DNA of 7,709 nt from Teretinema sp964641135. GTDB taxonomy: Bacteria; Spirochaetota; Spirochaetia; Treponematales; Treponemataceae. How positions within the stretch are numbered: position 1 is the first letter of the stretch; every line of letters starts with the position of its first letter. Position numbers and translations under genes: made by a program. The DNA lies in contig CAZXJV010000114.1 of NCBI GenBank assembly GCA_964641135.1, positions 1-7,709 of the forward strand. Direction: 5' to 3'. The notes under the pieces were generated by a model. That model did no database searches and was not told the origin of the DNA. It saw only the letters and a program-made list of their open reading frames with translations. Below are positions 6,935 to 7,709 of this stretch, in pieces.

Positions 6935-7709
6935 TCAGAAATTTATACCAAGTGCGAATACCGGATACAGGCGGGCGTCACCGCCTGCAATAGTAATGCT
7001 TTCTGTACGGGTGCCGTAGGTAAAAGCCTTGTCATTGCGTCCGGAGATATTCAGGTCAAGCCCTGCCATAGCAACTACACCCAGATTCTTGGAAAGATGC
7101 AGGTTCAGTACAACACGTGCAGATGGAACCATGAGGGCAAAGAGATATTCGTCATACGCGTCGGCCAAATCCTGTTTGTCCACACCTTCGGGTTGTTCCT
7201 CTTTAAGTTCCTTGATCCGGTTATCAAGAGCCCTCATCTGCGAATGATCCAGATAGTGCTTTGCAAGTATTTCAAAATCAAGGGACAGCTTGTTGTTCGT
7301 AAGCAAACGTGTTCCAAGGCCGAAGCTTGATATACCGTAATCAATACTGTCAGTTATCTGGCAGCCGATTGACCAGAGTGTGTACAGCCATCGTGTTCCG
7401 CCGCGGTACTGGGCATGAAGTGCTCCTTCTGTATCAAAATAGAAGCCGGGATCCATGATTCCGTCGCCGATAAAATTCAGAAGTCCGATAGCGACACCTG
7501 TATTGCTTGCGGCGATATTTACAATACCGATCTGTGCCCCGTTGATGGTACGGCCTATATTGATAAAGCCCGAACCCTGGATGCCGTCAAGCCGGTCTGC
7601 AATATTGATGAAGCCTGAGCCCTGGATGCCGACAGAAGACCCTCCTGCCATGGCTATAAAGCCCGAGCCCTGTATGCCGGTAAAACCGCCGAAAGCAGCG
7701 ACACCGAAG
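6935..7709 (-). CDS. Repeat-containing surface protein with a probable outer-membrane beta-barrel, N-terminus beyond the window
   Basis: The minus-strand frame is open from the right edge, so the protein is 5'-truncated; 257 residues are visible. ATG 7651 is an internal methionine, because the repeat pattern runs on through it to the edge. The visible N-terminal part has repeats of 14-16 residues built on GIQGSGFINI, decaying to GAQIGIVNI and GVAIGLLNF. This resembles the GxQxGxxNxA repeats of leptospiral LA_2272-type surface proteins, a resemblance I recall but have not searched. The repeats could stack as a beta-solenoid. The remaining 180 or so residues alternate polar and hydrophobic positions (LSLDFEILAKHYL, ARVVLNLHLSK, GVVAMAGLDLNIS). 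They end in RLYPVFALGINF with terminal phenylalanine, the usual signal of outer-membrane barrels. A charged helical stretch (7154-7246) interrupts the strands and may be a loop. The signal peptide, if any, is outside the window. No enzymatic motif is seen. It is convergent with the acyl-CoA synthetase gene. Confidence 0.75.
   Translation of the reverse strand, partial: FGVAAFGGFTGIQGSGFIAMAGGSSVGIQGSGFINIADRLDGIQGSGFINIGRTINGAQIGIVNIAASNTGVAIGLLNFIGDGIMDPGFYFDTEGALHAQYRGGTRWLYTLWSIGCQITDSIDYGISSFGLGTRLLTNNKLSLDFEILAKHYLDHSQMRALDNRIKELKEEQPEGVDKQDLADAYDEYLFALMVPSARVVLNLHLSKNLGVVAMAGLDLNISGRNDKAFTYGTRTESITIAGGDARLYPVFALGINF
7499..7678 (-). repeat. In-gene tandem repeats encoding GIQGSGFINI-type units
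   Basis: Four successive units on the minus strand span 7678-7631 (16 codons), 7630-7586 (15), 7585-7541 (15) and 7540-7499 (14). The first three begin with the same seven residues GIQGSGF, and their 21-base cores (7678-7658, 7630-7610, 7585-7565) differ only at third codon positions. The fourth begins GAQIGIVNI, and a degenerate fifth (GVAIGLLNF) follows. FGVAAFGGFT before the first unit suggests further units beyond the right edge. Confidence 0.85.

Overview
This is a bacterial chromosomal segment with balanced base composition. Its core is a compact operon for purine nucleotide synthesis. The purA and acyl-CoA ligase variants, together with a glycine-rich repeat protein resembling leptospiral LA_2272-type surface repeat proteins, suggest a free-living or environmental spirochaete (Spirochaeta/Treponema-like). 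That placement is inferred from recalled family resemblance, not from a search. Genes use the standard code: TGA ends purA and the right-hand gene, and tryptophan is TGG throughout.

Layout. Left (41-736, minus): a DUF1538-type membrane protein gene, complete in length but interrupted by one in-frame TGA at 530-532. A short divergent intergenic region (737-792) follows, carrying a plausible sigma-70 promoter for the rightward operon. Centre (793-4939, plus): purB, guaB and purA, 24-28 bases apart and evidently co-transcribed. A strong 14-bp-stem intrinsic terminator at 4965-5006 closes the operon. Next (5107-6882, plus) is a separately transcribed AMP-forming long-chain acyl-CoA synthetase with a strong ribosome binding site. 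A hairpin at 6885-6922 lies between its 3' end and a convergent minus-strand gene (6935 to the right edge). That gene encodes a protein with tandem GIQGSGFINI-type repeats followed by a probable outer-membrane beta-barrel; its N-terminus lies outside the window.

How the genes work together. PurA and PurB convert IMP to AMP through adenylosuccinate, and PurB also acts earlier in de novo IMP synthesis. GuaB commits IMP to the GMP branch. The operon therefore holds both exits from the IMP branch point, lacking only guaA, which is not in view. The flanking membrane protein, acyl-CoA synthetase and surface protein show no functional link to it. No mobile element, CRISPR array, tRNA or rRNA was seen. 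The most notable points are the nonsense-interrupted DUF1538 gene, the short and divergent PurA, and the repeat/barrel surface protein. I see no convincing new multi-gene system.
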